From Streptomyces caniferus (GTDB lineage Bacteria > Actinomycetota > Actinomycetes > Streptomycetales > Streptomycetaceae), in contig NZ_BLIN01000005.1 in the NCBI RefSeq assembly GCF_009811555.1, forward strand, positions 930,001 through 994,000: a DNA stretch of 64,000 nucleotides, in the 5' to 3' direction. Made by a program: the position numbers and the translations under genes. Within the stretch, counting starts at the first letter, position 1; every line of letters starts with the position of its first letter. Shown here one piece after another: positions 41,668 to 48,531 of the stretch. Under the pieces are notes generated by a model. That model was not told the origin of the DNA, made no database searches, and worked only from the letters and a program-made list of their open reading frames with translations.

Positions 41668-41823
41668 ATGGAGCAGCTCATCAAGAAGATGGCCCAGGAC
41701 ACCGTCTGGCAGAACTGGCTGGCCGCCAACTCCGCACAGCAGGCGGCGAAGAACGGCTGCATCAGCGCGGCCCCGAAGTCGGGTTGCATCAGCGCCGCGC
41801 CCAAGGCCGGCTGCATCTCCTGA
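41668..41823 (+). CDS. Candidate RiPP precursor peptide with three Gly-Cys-Ile-Ser motifs
   Basis: A 51-aa peptide. Residues 1-28 (MEQLIKKMAQDTVWQNWLAA then NSAQQAAK) form an amphipathic, leader-like helix. Residues 29-51 contain GCIS three times at a strict nine-residue spacing (Cys31, Cys40, Cys49) joined by AAPK(S/A) linkers, and the protein ends directly after the third GCIS. GGAGG at 41658-41662 is 5 nt from the ATG. GC-rich third positions support coding. It is followed by a hairpin and then an adenylate-forming enzyme, a small unknown protein and an MFS exporter on the same strand, while the HypX-like gene is divergent. The repeat structure suggests a multi-core or multi-site substrate for modification at Cys, Ser or Lys. 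Confidence 0.85.
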   Translation: MEQLIKKMAQDTVWQNWLAANSAQQAAKNGCISAAPKSGCISAAPKAGCIS

Positions 41824-41862
41824 CCCTCGCGCCCTCAGGGGCCCGCAGCGGGCCGGCGATCA

Positions 41863-41887
41863 CCGGGAGCCACCACCCTGCTCCCGG
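41863..41887 (+). terminator. Hairpin between peptide gene and adenylating enzyme gene
   Basis: CCGGGAGC (41863-41870) and GCTCCCGG (41880-41887) form a perfect 8-bp stem, 40 nt after the peptide stop. A likely attenuator allowing excess peptide mRNA. Confidence 0.45.
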
Positions 41888-41897
41888 CCGCCGGCCC

Positions 41898-41936
41898 GCT
41901 CCGGTCACCGGCCGCTCCGGTCACCGGCCGCTCCGG
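41898..41936. repeat. 16-bp tandem repeat upstream of the adenylating enzyme gene
   Basis: Unit GCTCCGGTCACCGGCC occurs at 41898-41913 and 41914-41929, followed by a partial third copy (41930-41936). It lies between the hairpin and the next ribosome-binding site. Each unit contains the palindrome CCGGTCACCGG-like core, so it could bind a protein or just be a slippage product. Confidence 0.6.
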
Positions 41937-41994
41937 ACACCGCACCCCGAATTCCCGTGTGGGGCACCGCATTCCGACCAGGGACGAGGAATCC

Positions 41995-43233
41995 ATGGAT
42001 GGACAGCCGACCGCCGAGGTCATCGAGCAGATACGCGACATTCCGATCTACCGTGAGTCGCTGGCGAAGGGCCACTTCCCCCTGCTCGACAAGCCGGAGA
42101 TCGCGCGCGGCTTCCCCGACAACTGGATGACGCCCCGGCTGGCCACGGCGCTGGAATCCGGAGAAGCGGAGTTCGTTCTCTCCACCGGCACCCACCACGC
42201 CCGGATGCAGATCATCCGGCCGCCGTATTTCCTGCTGCAGTCGTACTACCGGCTGTGGAGCGAACACCCCGATATCGCCGACACCTGGGAATCCGGCTGC
42301 CGGCGGGTCTCGCTGACCACGGTGCTGGCGACGGAACACGTGGCGCGGGTCAATGCCGCACGGCGCGGTACTGCGCCGGAGCCGGTGCCGGCCCTCGCGG
42401 ACCGCCGGCTCGATGCCCGCACCTGCTATCTCAATCTGCGGCTCGACCCGGCGCTGTGGGAGCGCGACGAGGTGGTGCGGATGCTCCAGGAGATCCGGGC
42501 CGCCGCACGAGCCCACCCGCGCGGCCGGTACCACCTCGACTGCTCCGGATATCACCTGGCGCATCTGCTGCGGAAAGTCGCCGAATTCGGGCTGTGGGAC
42601 GACTTCCCGCCGCCCGCCAGCATCATCCACGCCTACGAATACACCCCGGTGAACGTCCGGCGCTTTCTGCACCAGCACTTCGTCTGCCCGGTCATCGACC
42701 TGTTCGGCAGCACCGAGCTCGGGTATCTCTACTACAGCGACCGCCGCGGCACCTACTGGCCGCATCTCGACAAGATGAGCGTCGAACTCCACCCGGTCGC
42801 CGACGGCAGCACGATCTACCAGCTCATCGTCACCAGTGTGCGCAACCCCTTCATGCCGCTGGTCCGGTACCGCTCGGGCGACTGTGTACGCACCCTGGAC
42901 GGGACGCCGGACCCCGGGAAGATCGCCCAATTCTGCGGCCGGGAAAAGGAATTGCTCGGCACTCCGCACGGTCCCGTGGCGCAGGGCGACCTCGACCGGT
43001 GCATCAGTGAGGCGTCCTCGCGCATCTTCGTGTACCAGTTGCAGCTGACCGGCGATACGGCGGCGCGGCTGGTGTACACGACGTTCGACGGCACACCCGT
43101 CGAGCCCGAGCACGCCGCGGAGCTGGAGGACAGCATCGGCGCACTGACCGGGCGGCGCTGCCGGCTCGAACACCGTCCGCACCTCCCCATCGGGAAGTCG
43201 GGAAAGTACGCCTGGCTCGCGACCGGCCTCTGA
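41995..43233 (+). CDS. PaaK/LuxE-like adenylate-forming enzyme of the peptide cluster
   Basis: A 412-aa ANL-superfamily enzyme nearest in style to phenylacetate-CoA ligase, LuxE or F390 synthetase. The ATP loop is STGTHHARMQ (residues 63-72), a short variant of the usual T-S-G-T-T-G loop. The A5-type motif is FGSTE (237-241), A7 is YRSGD (292-296), A8 is CGREKELLGTP, and the C-terminus keeps GKSGKYAW with a catalytic-type Lys. It should activate a carboxylate as an acyl-AMP, perhaps one to be attached to the peptide or the peptide's own C-terminus. GAGGA precedes ATG 41995. It is followed by the DEIWH protein after 68 nt. Confidence 0.85.
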   Translation: MDGQPTAEVIEQIRDIPIYRESLAKGHFPLLDKPEIARGFPDNWMTPRLATALESGEAEFVLSTGTHHARMQIIRPPYFLLQSYYRLWSEHPDIADTWESGCRRVSLTTVLATEHVARVNAARRGTAPEPVPALADRRLDARTCYLNLRLDPALWERDEVVRMLQEIRAAARAHPRGRYHLDCSGYHLAHLLRKVAEFGLWDDFPPPASIIHAYEYTPVNVRRFLHQHFVCPVIDLFGSTELGYLYYSDRRGTYWPHLDKMSVELHPVADGSTIYQLIVTSVRNPFMPLVRYRSGDCVRTLDGTPDPGKIAQFCGREKELLGTPHGPVAQGDLDRCISEASSRIFVYQLQLTGDTAARLVYTTFDGTPVEPEHAAELEDSIGALTGRRCRLEHRPHLPIGKSGKYAWLATGL

Positions 43234-43301
43234 TCCCTCCACACGCCCGCCCCGCCCGGACGCCCGCCCTCGGACATCTGCCCCACCCGGACAGGAGAAG
43301 C

Positions 43302-43814
43302 ATGACCACCGCACCGCGGATATCTCCCGAAGCCCTCGAAGACCTGCTCGGCGAGGCGCTGTACACCGAGGTGGTGACGCATTTCGACGACAAGAGCGCG
43401 GCGCCGCGGGAGTTCGTGGAGCGCCAGGTCACCGAGTGCCTGCGCTACCTCTATCTCGTCTCCCGGCACCACGACCGGCTCGGCGGTCTCTTCCTGCCCG
43501 TCGAGCAGGACATCGACGAGATCTGGCACTACCTCATCCTGCAGACCCGCGAATACCGGGCGCTGTGCGAGGAACGGCTGCCGGGCCGCTTCTTCATCGA
43601 GCACCGCAGCATCGCCTACGAGGACTACCAGCAGGAGCCGGGCCGCGAGCAGGCCCTCGAAGAGGCGCTGCGCTGGATTCCGCTGTACTGCCGGGAATTC
43701 GGCCCGTTCGACGAGGGTGCGCTGCCGCACTGGACCATGGTGCGATTCCTCCATGAACAGATGGGTCTGTCGCTCGCGGCCATCGCGGCGCTGGAACCCA
43801 TGCCGACGCCTTAG
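43302..43814 (+). CDS. Small DEIWH-motif protein of the peptide cluster
   Basis: A 170-aa soluble, acidic protein. The central block VEQDIDEIWHYLILQTREYRALCEERLPGRFFIEHRS (about residues 66-102) recalls the D-x-x-W-H-x-x-I/L-x-x-T-x-x-Y pattern of GRDP-like (glycine-rich domain protein-like) families, which is only a loose match. Conserved-looking His, Asp, Glu and Cys residues would allow metal binding. GGAGAAGC precedes ATG 43302. It sits between the adenylating enzyme and the exporter, all in one direction, so it is probably part of the modification machinery or a peptide carrier. I cannot give a function. Confidence 0.75.
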   Translation: MTTAPRISPEALEDLLGEALYTEVVTHFDDKSAAPREFVERQVTECLRYLYLVSRHHDRLGGLFLPVEQDIDEIWHYLILQTREYRALCEERLPGRFFIEHRSIAYEDYQQEPGREQALEEALRWIPLYCREFGPFDEGALPHWTMVRFLHEQMGLSLAAIAALEPMPTP

Positions 43815-43845
43815 GGCATCGGGCGGGTCCGAACGGAGAGGAATC

Positions 43846-45153
43846 ATGAGCGCTCGCAACGTTGCCCCTGCCGACCGCGAGGTACCGGAACAGCGGCGGA
43901 TCCTGGCTGTCCTGGTGTTCTCCCAGATCCTCAGCGGCGCGGGCCTGGCCGCGGGGATCACCGTCGGCGCGCTGCTCGCCGAGGAGATGCTCGGCTCGAC
44001 CGGTCTGGCGGGCGTGCCCAGTGCACTGTTCACCGCCGGGGCCGCACTCGGCGCCGTCGGCATCGGCCAGATCTGCCGGCGCCACGGCCGGCGCCCCGGT
44101 CTTGCCCTCGGGTACGCCGTCGGGGCGCTCGGCAGCCTCGGGGTCGTGGTGGCGGCCGCCCTGGGCAGTGCGGTGCTGCTCTTCGCGGCGCTGGTGGTCT
44201 ACGGGGCGGGCACCGCGACGAACCTGATGGCGCGTTATGCGGGTGCGGATCTGGCCTCGCCCGCGCGGCGCGGCCGGGCGGTGAGCACGGTGCTCCTCGC
44301 CACCACGCTCGGCGCGGTGATCGGACCCAACCTGGTGACGCTCACGGGTCAGGTCGCGCACTCCTGGGGCATCCCCCGCCTCGCCGGGCCGTTCCTGCTC
44401 GCCGTCGCCGCGTTCGGGGCGGCCTCGGTGACGCTGGCCTGCCTGCTGCGGCCCGATCCGCTGCGGCTGGCCGAGAAGCTGGCCGCGGCACGGGCGGAGG
44501 CGGCGGCCGAGAGCCCCGCCGACGGGGCCGACAGCGCGTCGGATGCCCGGCCGGACCGGCGCGGGCTGGTCACCGGCACCCTGGTCATGATCCTCACCCA
44601 GTTCGTGATGATCGCGGTCATGACCATGACGCCGGTTCACATGCGGGCGCACGGCCATGGCACACAGGAGGCCGGACTGGTCATCGCCCTCCATGTCGGC
44701 GCGATGTTCCTGCCCTCCCCGCTCACCGGTCTGCTGGTCGACCGGGTGGGCCGGCGCTGGATCGCCGGCGCGTCCGGTCCGGTCCTGCTGGCCGCCGGGC
44801 TGGTCGCCGCCATGGCGCCGCACTCCGTACCCGCGCTCGCCACGGCACTGGTACTGCTCGGTATCGGCTGGAACTTCGGGCTGGTCAGCGGCACCGCCCT
44901 GGTGACCGACGCGCTGCCGCCCGCCCGCCGCGCCTCGACACAGGGGCTGGTGGACGTCGGCATCGCCCTCGCGGGCGCGGCGGGAGGCATGTCCTCGGGG
45001 CCGGTCGTCGTCCTGGGGGGCTACCCGACGCTGGCGCTGGCCGGCGGCATCCTCGCGCTGGCGGTCGTACCCCTCCTCGCATGGGCGGCCCGCCGGCCGC
45101 CGCACACCGGCACCGCGCTCGCCGCAGCCCCCGCCGAAAAGGAACAGACATGA
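43846..45153 (+). CDS. MFS exporter of the peptide cluster
   Basis: A 435-aa major facilitator protein with twelve hydrophobic segments. Visible are FSQILSGAGLAAGITVGALLAEEML (helix 1), the loop 2-3 region GQICRRHGRRPGLALGYAVG and a second-half counterpart VDRVGRRWIAGASG. A cytoplasmic Ala/Asp-rich loop (about residues 210-240) separates the two halves. It probably exports the cluster's product or a small molecule. GGAGAGGA precedes ATG 43846, 31 nt after the previous stop. Its stop overlaps the ATG of a possible 35-aa peptide (45150). Confidence 0.92.
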   Translation: MSARNVAPADREVPEQRRILAVLVFSQILSGAGLAAGITVGALLAEEMLGSTGLAGVPSALFTAGAALGAVGIGQICRRHGRRPGLALGYAVGALGSLGVVVAAALGSAVLLFAALVVYGAGTATNLMARYAGADLASPARRGRAVSTVLLATTLGAVIGPNLVTLTGQVAHSWGIPRLAGPFLLAVAAFGAASVTLACLLRPDPLRLAEKLAAARAEAAAESPADGADSASDARPDRRGLVTGTLVMILTQFVMIAVMTMTPVHMRAHGHGTQEAGLVIALHVGAMFLPSPLTGLLVDRVGRRWIAGASGPVLLAAGLVAAMAPHSVPALATALVLLGIGWNFGLVSGTALVTDALPPARRASTQGLVDVGIALAGAAGGMSSGPVVVLGGYPTLALAGGILALAVVPLLAWAARRPPHTGTALAAAPAEKEQT

Positions 45154-45257
45154 ACATCCCTTCGCTGAACGGATGTTCCCGGCTGCCTTCCGGGGAATTC
45201 TGGAAACTTGGCGTCATTTCTCGTTATCACGCCGGAAACCTGGATGCTGCACTGTGA
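45150..45257 (+). CDS. Possible 35-aa Cys-containing peptide coupled to the exporter
   Basis: An ATG overlapping the MFS stop (ATGA, 45150-45153) with AAGGAA 6 nt upstream opens a 35-codon frame: MNIPSLNGCSRLPSGEFWKL then GVISRYHAGNLDAAL. It contains an NGCS motif that echoes the NGCIS of the 51-aa precursor. Against it, only about 57% of third codon positions are G or C, far below the neighbours, so it could be chance. If real it would be a second peptide or a small cofactor of the exporter. Confidence 0.35.
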   Translation: MNIPSLNGCSRLPSGEFWKLGVISRYHAGNLDAAL

Positions 45258-45295
45258 AGGCAGAGTGGAACCGTGAGGACCAGCCACGGGGGGCG

Positions 45296-45721
45296 ATGAT
45301 GCGGAAGGACACGTCGGCAGCGGGCATATCCGTTCTGCGACTGTGCCGTATGTCGCTGACCGCCCTGCTGGTGGTCCTGGCGTTCCTGCTGAGCGGGGCG
45401 GCGTCGGCGCCCGGTGCGGCGAAGGCCGCGTTCACCACCCCGTCAGCGGCGAAGTCCGCCGGCGCCGCACCGGCCGTCAAGCCCGGCTACGACGGCACGG
45501 AGGAGAAGAGCAAGCGGGAGTCCGAGCGCGGCCAGCCGCGGCGCACCGCCCGTACCTCCGTCGGCGTTCCCCAGCACACCGGCCGGCCGCTCCCGCCGTT
45601 CGGCGCGAGGACCGTGGGGCTCGTCGCCACGGCGGCCTCCGGGGCCCCGGCGGGCAGCTCCACCAAGGCCGCGTCCAGACCGGCCGCCCTCTCCGTCCTG
45701 CACTGCGTCTTCCGCTGCTGA
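45296..45721 (+). CDS. Small secreted or membrane-anchored protein with C-terminal Cys pair
   Basis: A 141-aa protein with an N-terminal signal or anchor (about residues 14-42, CRMSLTALLVVLAFLLSGAA then SAPGAAKA), a charged region (GTEEKSKRESERGQPRRTAR), and a C-terminus ending HCVFRC (two Cys four residues apart). No domain is recognised. ATG at 45296; a second ATG follows directly. It lies 38 nt past the possible 35-aa peptide and upstream of the carbonic anhydrase gene in the same direction, so it may belong to either group. Cys at the extreme C-terminus suggests a disulfide or metal site outside the cell. Confidence 0.65.
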   Translation: MMRKDTSAAGISVLRLCRMSLTALLVVLAFLLSGAASAPGAAKAAFTTPSAAKSAGAAPAVKPGYDGTEEKSKRESERGQPRRTARTSVGVPQHTGRPLPPFGARTVGLVATAASGAPAGSSTKAASRPAALSVLHCVFRC

Positions 45722-45813
45722 GAGCGGTGTGGTGGCCATGCCCCACCCCCGCACCATGCACGTTTCCGCCACCACCCCCACAGTGGCACCACTCATCAGC
45801 AGGAGACCTCCTC

Positions 45814-46416
45814 GTGGAGACCTTCATTCAGCATGCCCGGGGCCTGACGGCCCGTATCGCCGACCGGCGGGAAGAACAGGAGACCTACGGCCGGCTCGCC
45901 GCCGGACAGTCCCCCCTCGCCCTGTTCATCACCTGTTCCGACTCACGGGTCGTCCCGTCCCTGATCACCGGGGCGCGGCCCGGCGAACTCTTCGAACTGC
46001 GCACCGCCGGCAACGCCGTGCCCGTCTACCGCGAGGACATGGCGGCCTGCGCGGAAGCGGCGACCATCGAGTACGCGATGCGCGTCCTGGGCGTGGCCGA
46101 CATCGTGGTGTGCGGTCATTCGCACTGCGGCGCGGTCGGTGCCAGGGCCCGCGGTGAGGACCTGACCGGCGCGCCCGCCGTACGCGACTGGCTGGCGCAG
46201 CAGCTCTCCGACCAACTGCCCAGGGACGAGGAACCGACCGTCGCCGCCGCGGTCCAGCAGCATGTGCGCGAGCAGGTCGACCGGCTGCGGGGCTACCCCT
46301 GCGTCCAGGAGCGGCTGGCCGCCGGCGAGGTGAATCTGCACGGGTGGTTCTACGAAGTGCACACCGGCCTGGTGGCCTCGCACCACCCCGCCTCCGACCT
46401 GTTCCTCCCGCTGTGA
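45814..46416 (+). CDS. Beta-class carbonic anhydrase
   Basis: A 200-aa enzyme that interconverts CO2 and bicarbonate. The zinc ligands are Cys41 (CSDSR, with the catalytic Asp43-Arg45 pair), His102 and Cys105 (CGHSHCGA). Length and order fit plant/bacterial beta-CAs. GTG 45814 follows GGAG by 8 nt. The SulP transporter gene begins 17 nt after its stop, so both are one operon; SulP-CA pairing points to bicarbonate uptake or CO2 supply. Confidence 0.95.
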   Translation: METFIQHARGLTARIADRREEQETYGRLAAGQSPLALFITCSDSRVVPSLITGARPGELFELRTAGNAVPVYREDMAACAEAATIEYAMRVLGVADIVVCGHSHCGAVGARARGEDLTGAPAVRDWLAQQLSDQLPRDEEPTVAAAVQQHVREQVDRLRGYPCVQERLAAGEVNLHGWFYEVHTGLVASHHPASDLFLPL

Positions 46417-46433
46417 AGGCGGGTGGGCACCTC

Positions 46434-47888
46434 ATGAAGCGCTTCACCTCCTTCCGGGCGGACTTCACCGCCTCCCTCGTCGTGTTCCTCGTGGCCGTCC
46501 CGCTGTGTGTCGGGGTGGCCGTCGCCTCCGGGGTCCCGGCCGAACTGGGCCTGGTCACCGGTGTGGTCGGCGGGCTGCTCACCGGCCTGCTGCCGGGCAG
46601 CAGCCTCCAGGTCAGCGGCCCCGCCGCCGGTCTGACGGTGCTGGTCTTCGAAGCCGTCAAGGAGTACGGCATCGGCGCGCTCGGCGCACTGGTACTGGCG
46701 GCCGGCGCGCTGCAACTGGCCATGGGCGCCCTGAAGTTGGGGCGCTGGTTCCGGGCGATTTCGGTCGCCGTGGTCCAGGGCATGCTGGCCGGCATCGGCC
46801 TGGTCCTGATCGCCGGACAGCTCTACGCCCTCGCCGACGCCAAGGCGCCGGGCAGCGGACTCGCCAACCTCGGTGGCATGCCGGGCCTGATCACCGCCAC
46901 CGCGGGGTCGGGCACGGCCCTGGCCGCGCTCGCCATCGGCACCGGCACCATCGCCGTCCTGGTGCTGTGGCCGCGCTGGCGGCGCGCCGCGCGGATCCTC
47001 CCCGCGCCGCTGGCCGCGGTGGCGCTCGCCACCGTCGCGGTGTGGGCGCTGGATCTGCCCGTCGCACGCGTCGAGGTGAGCGGGCTGCTGCACGCGATCC
47101 AGCCGCCCGGCCTCGCCGACCTCGGCCGGCTGACCGAGATCGGGGTGCTCGGCACGGTCCTCGCCTTCGCGCTGATCGCGTCCGCCGAGTCCCTCTTCAG
47201 CGCGGCCGCGGTCGACCGGCTGCACGACGGGCCGCGCACGGAGTACGACAAGGAACTGATGGCCCAGGGCGCGGGCAACGCCGTCTGCGGCCTCCTCGGC
47301 GCCCTGCCGATGACCGCCGTCATCGTCCGCAGCGCGGCCAATGTGCAGGCGGGCGCGAAGACCAAGGCCTCGCGGGTGCTGCACGGTGTCTGGCTGCTGG
47401 TGTTCGCCGCGGCGTTCCCGGCCGCGCTGGGTGTGGTGCCGGTCGCCGCGCTGGCGGGCGTACTGGTCCACGCGGGCTGCAAGCTCATCCCGCTGCGCGA
47501 GCTGCGGCCGCTGTGGCGCGAGCACCGGGGCGAGGCGGTGGTCCTCCTGGTCACGGCCCTCGCGATCGTGACGGTCAACATGTTCGAGGGCGTCCTCATC
47601 GGCCTGCTGATGGCGATCGCGAAGACGGCCTGGGAGACCTCCCACGTCCACCTCGACATCCACACCCCGGACGACGAGGACGAACCGGTGACGGTACGCG
47701 CCGTCGGCAACGCCACGTTCCTGCGGCTGCCCAAGATCCTCGACCAGTTGGAAGCACTGCCCGCCGACCGGAAGGTGGAGCTCGACCTGACCGGGCTGCG
47801 CCATCTCGACCACGCGTGTGGCACCGCGCTGACGAACTGGGCCGAGCAGCACCGTCGTACCCGGCGGGCGGTGGAGCTGGTGTCCTGA
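46434..47888 (+). CDS. SulP-family anion transporter (likely bicarbonate)
   Basis: A 484-aa SulP transporter. The N-terminal half has [26 protein letters not shown] and the family signature region [18 protein letters not shown]; a short STAS-like C-terminal domain (about residues 415-480, [25 protein letters not shown]) follows the membrane part. Members move sulfate or bicarbonate. Coupling to a carbonic anhydrase gene 17 nt upstream favours bicarbonate, possibly with sodium. ATG at 46434 has a GGGTGGG-type weak ribosome-binding site. A strong terminator follows at 47898-47939. Confidence 0.93.
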   Translation: MKRFTSFRADFTASLVVFLVAVPLCVGVAVASGVPAELGLVTGVVGGLLTGLLPGSSLQVSGPAAGLTVLVFEAVKEYGIGALGALVLAAGALQLAMGALKLGRWFRAISVAVVQGMLAGIGLVLIAGQLYALADAKAPGSGLANLGGMPGLITATAGSGTALAALAIGTGTIAVLVLWPRWRRAARILPAPLAAVALATVAVWALDLPVARVEVSGLLHAIQPPGLADLGRLTEIGVLGTVLAFALIASAESLFSAAAVDRLHDGPRTEYDKELMAQGAGNAVCGLLGALPMTAVIVRSAANVQAGAKTKASRVLHGVWLLVFAAAFPAALGVVPVAALAGVLVHAGCKLIPLRELRPLWREHRGEAVVLLVTALAIVTVNMFEGVLIGLLMAIAKTAWETSHVHLDIHTPDDEDEPVTVRAVGNATFLRLPKILDQLEALPADRKVELDLTGLRHLDHACGTALTNWAEQHRRTRRAVELVS

Positions 47889-47897
47889 TCGCCCCCG

Positions 47898-47939
47898 GCC
47901 GCCCGGCCGTACGGTCACCTCTCCGTACGGCCGGGCGGC
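47898..47939 (+). terminator. Terminator of the carbonic anhydrase-SulP operon
   Basis: A perfect 17-bp stem (GCCGCCCGGCCGTACGG at 47898-47914 with its complement at 47923-47939) and an 8-nt loop, 10 nt after the SulP stop. Confidence 0.85.
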
Positions 47940-48045
47940 GGGGCCGGGAAGATTCCCCCCGCCACGGTTGTTGAGCGAGGATCATGCCGGTCGTGGCAGC
48001 GCCGCGGCCGGCACCACGCTTGTCGTCGACGAGGGGACGGACGGT

Positions 48046-48492
48046 ATGCCGCTTCAGGGTGAGTACGAGCCGAGCCCGGAGCAGTGGGTACGCGATCAGG
48101 TCGAGGAGTACGAGGGCTCCGGCGGGACGAAGGGCACCACGATCCGGGGAATGCCCGTCGTGGTCCTGACCACCCGGGGCGCGAAGAGCGGGAAGATCCG
48201 CAAGAGTCCGCTGATGCGGGTGGAGCACGACGGGGTGTACGCGGTGGTGGCCTCCATGGGCGGCGCGCCCCGGCACCCGGTCTGGTACCACAACGTCGTG
48301 GCGGACCCCCGGGTGGAACTGCAGGACGGCCCGGCGCGCCGGGACATGACGGCCCGTGAGGTCACCGGCGAGGAGAAGGCCCTGTGGTGGGGCCGTGCCG
48401 TCGAGGCGTACCCCGATTACGCCGACTACCAGGAGAAGACGGAGCGTCAGATTCCGGTGTTCGTCCTGGAGCCGGCGGCCGCGGCGCACTGA
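48046..48492 (+). CDS. F420-dependent (Ddn-type) nitroreductase family protein
   Basis: A 148-aa split-barrel oxidoreductase of the deazaflavin-dependent Ddn/FDOR-A group. Seen are [58 protein letters not shown], with the KSGK-type basic patch and the PxWYHN motif that contact F420. It likely reduces a quinone, nitro compound or unsaturated metabolite with reduced F420. ATG at 48046 ([14 protein letters not shown]) starts at the family's typical N-terminus. A perfect hairpin (48499-48531) follows the stop. Confidence 0.93.
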   Translation: MPLQGEYEPSPEQWVRDQVEEYEGSGGTKGTTIRGMPVVVLTTRGAKSGKIRKSPLMRVEHDGVYAVVASMGGAPRHPVWYHNVVADPRVELQDGPARRDMTAREVTGEEKALWWGRAVEAYPDYADYQEKTERQIPVFVLEPAAAAH

Positions 48493-48498
48493 AACCGG

Positions 48499-48531
48499 CT
48501 CCCTCGTGACGCTCAGAGCGTCACGAGGGAG
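48499..48531. terminator. Perfect bidirectional hairpin overlapping the modBC stop
   Basis: CTCCCTCGTGACGCT (48499-48513), a 3-nt loop, and its exact complement (48517-48531): 15 bp. It lies just after the Ddn-type gene and includes the last codons and stop (48513-48515) of the convergent modBC fusion, so the coding sequence itself forms part of the terminator. Confidence 0.85.

Noticed and set aside
45814..47888. Sulfate transporter assignment for the SulP protein
   Set aside because: The family includes sulfate carriers, but direct coupling to a beta-carbonic anhydrase gene favours bicarbonate; kept as likely and not certain.
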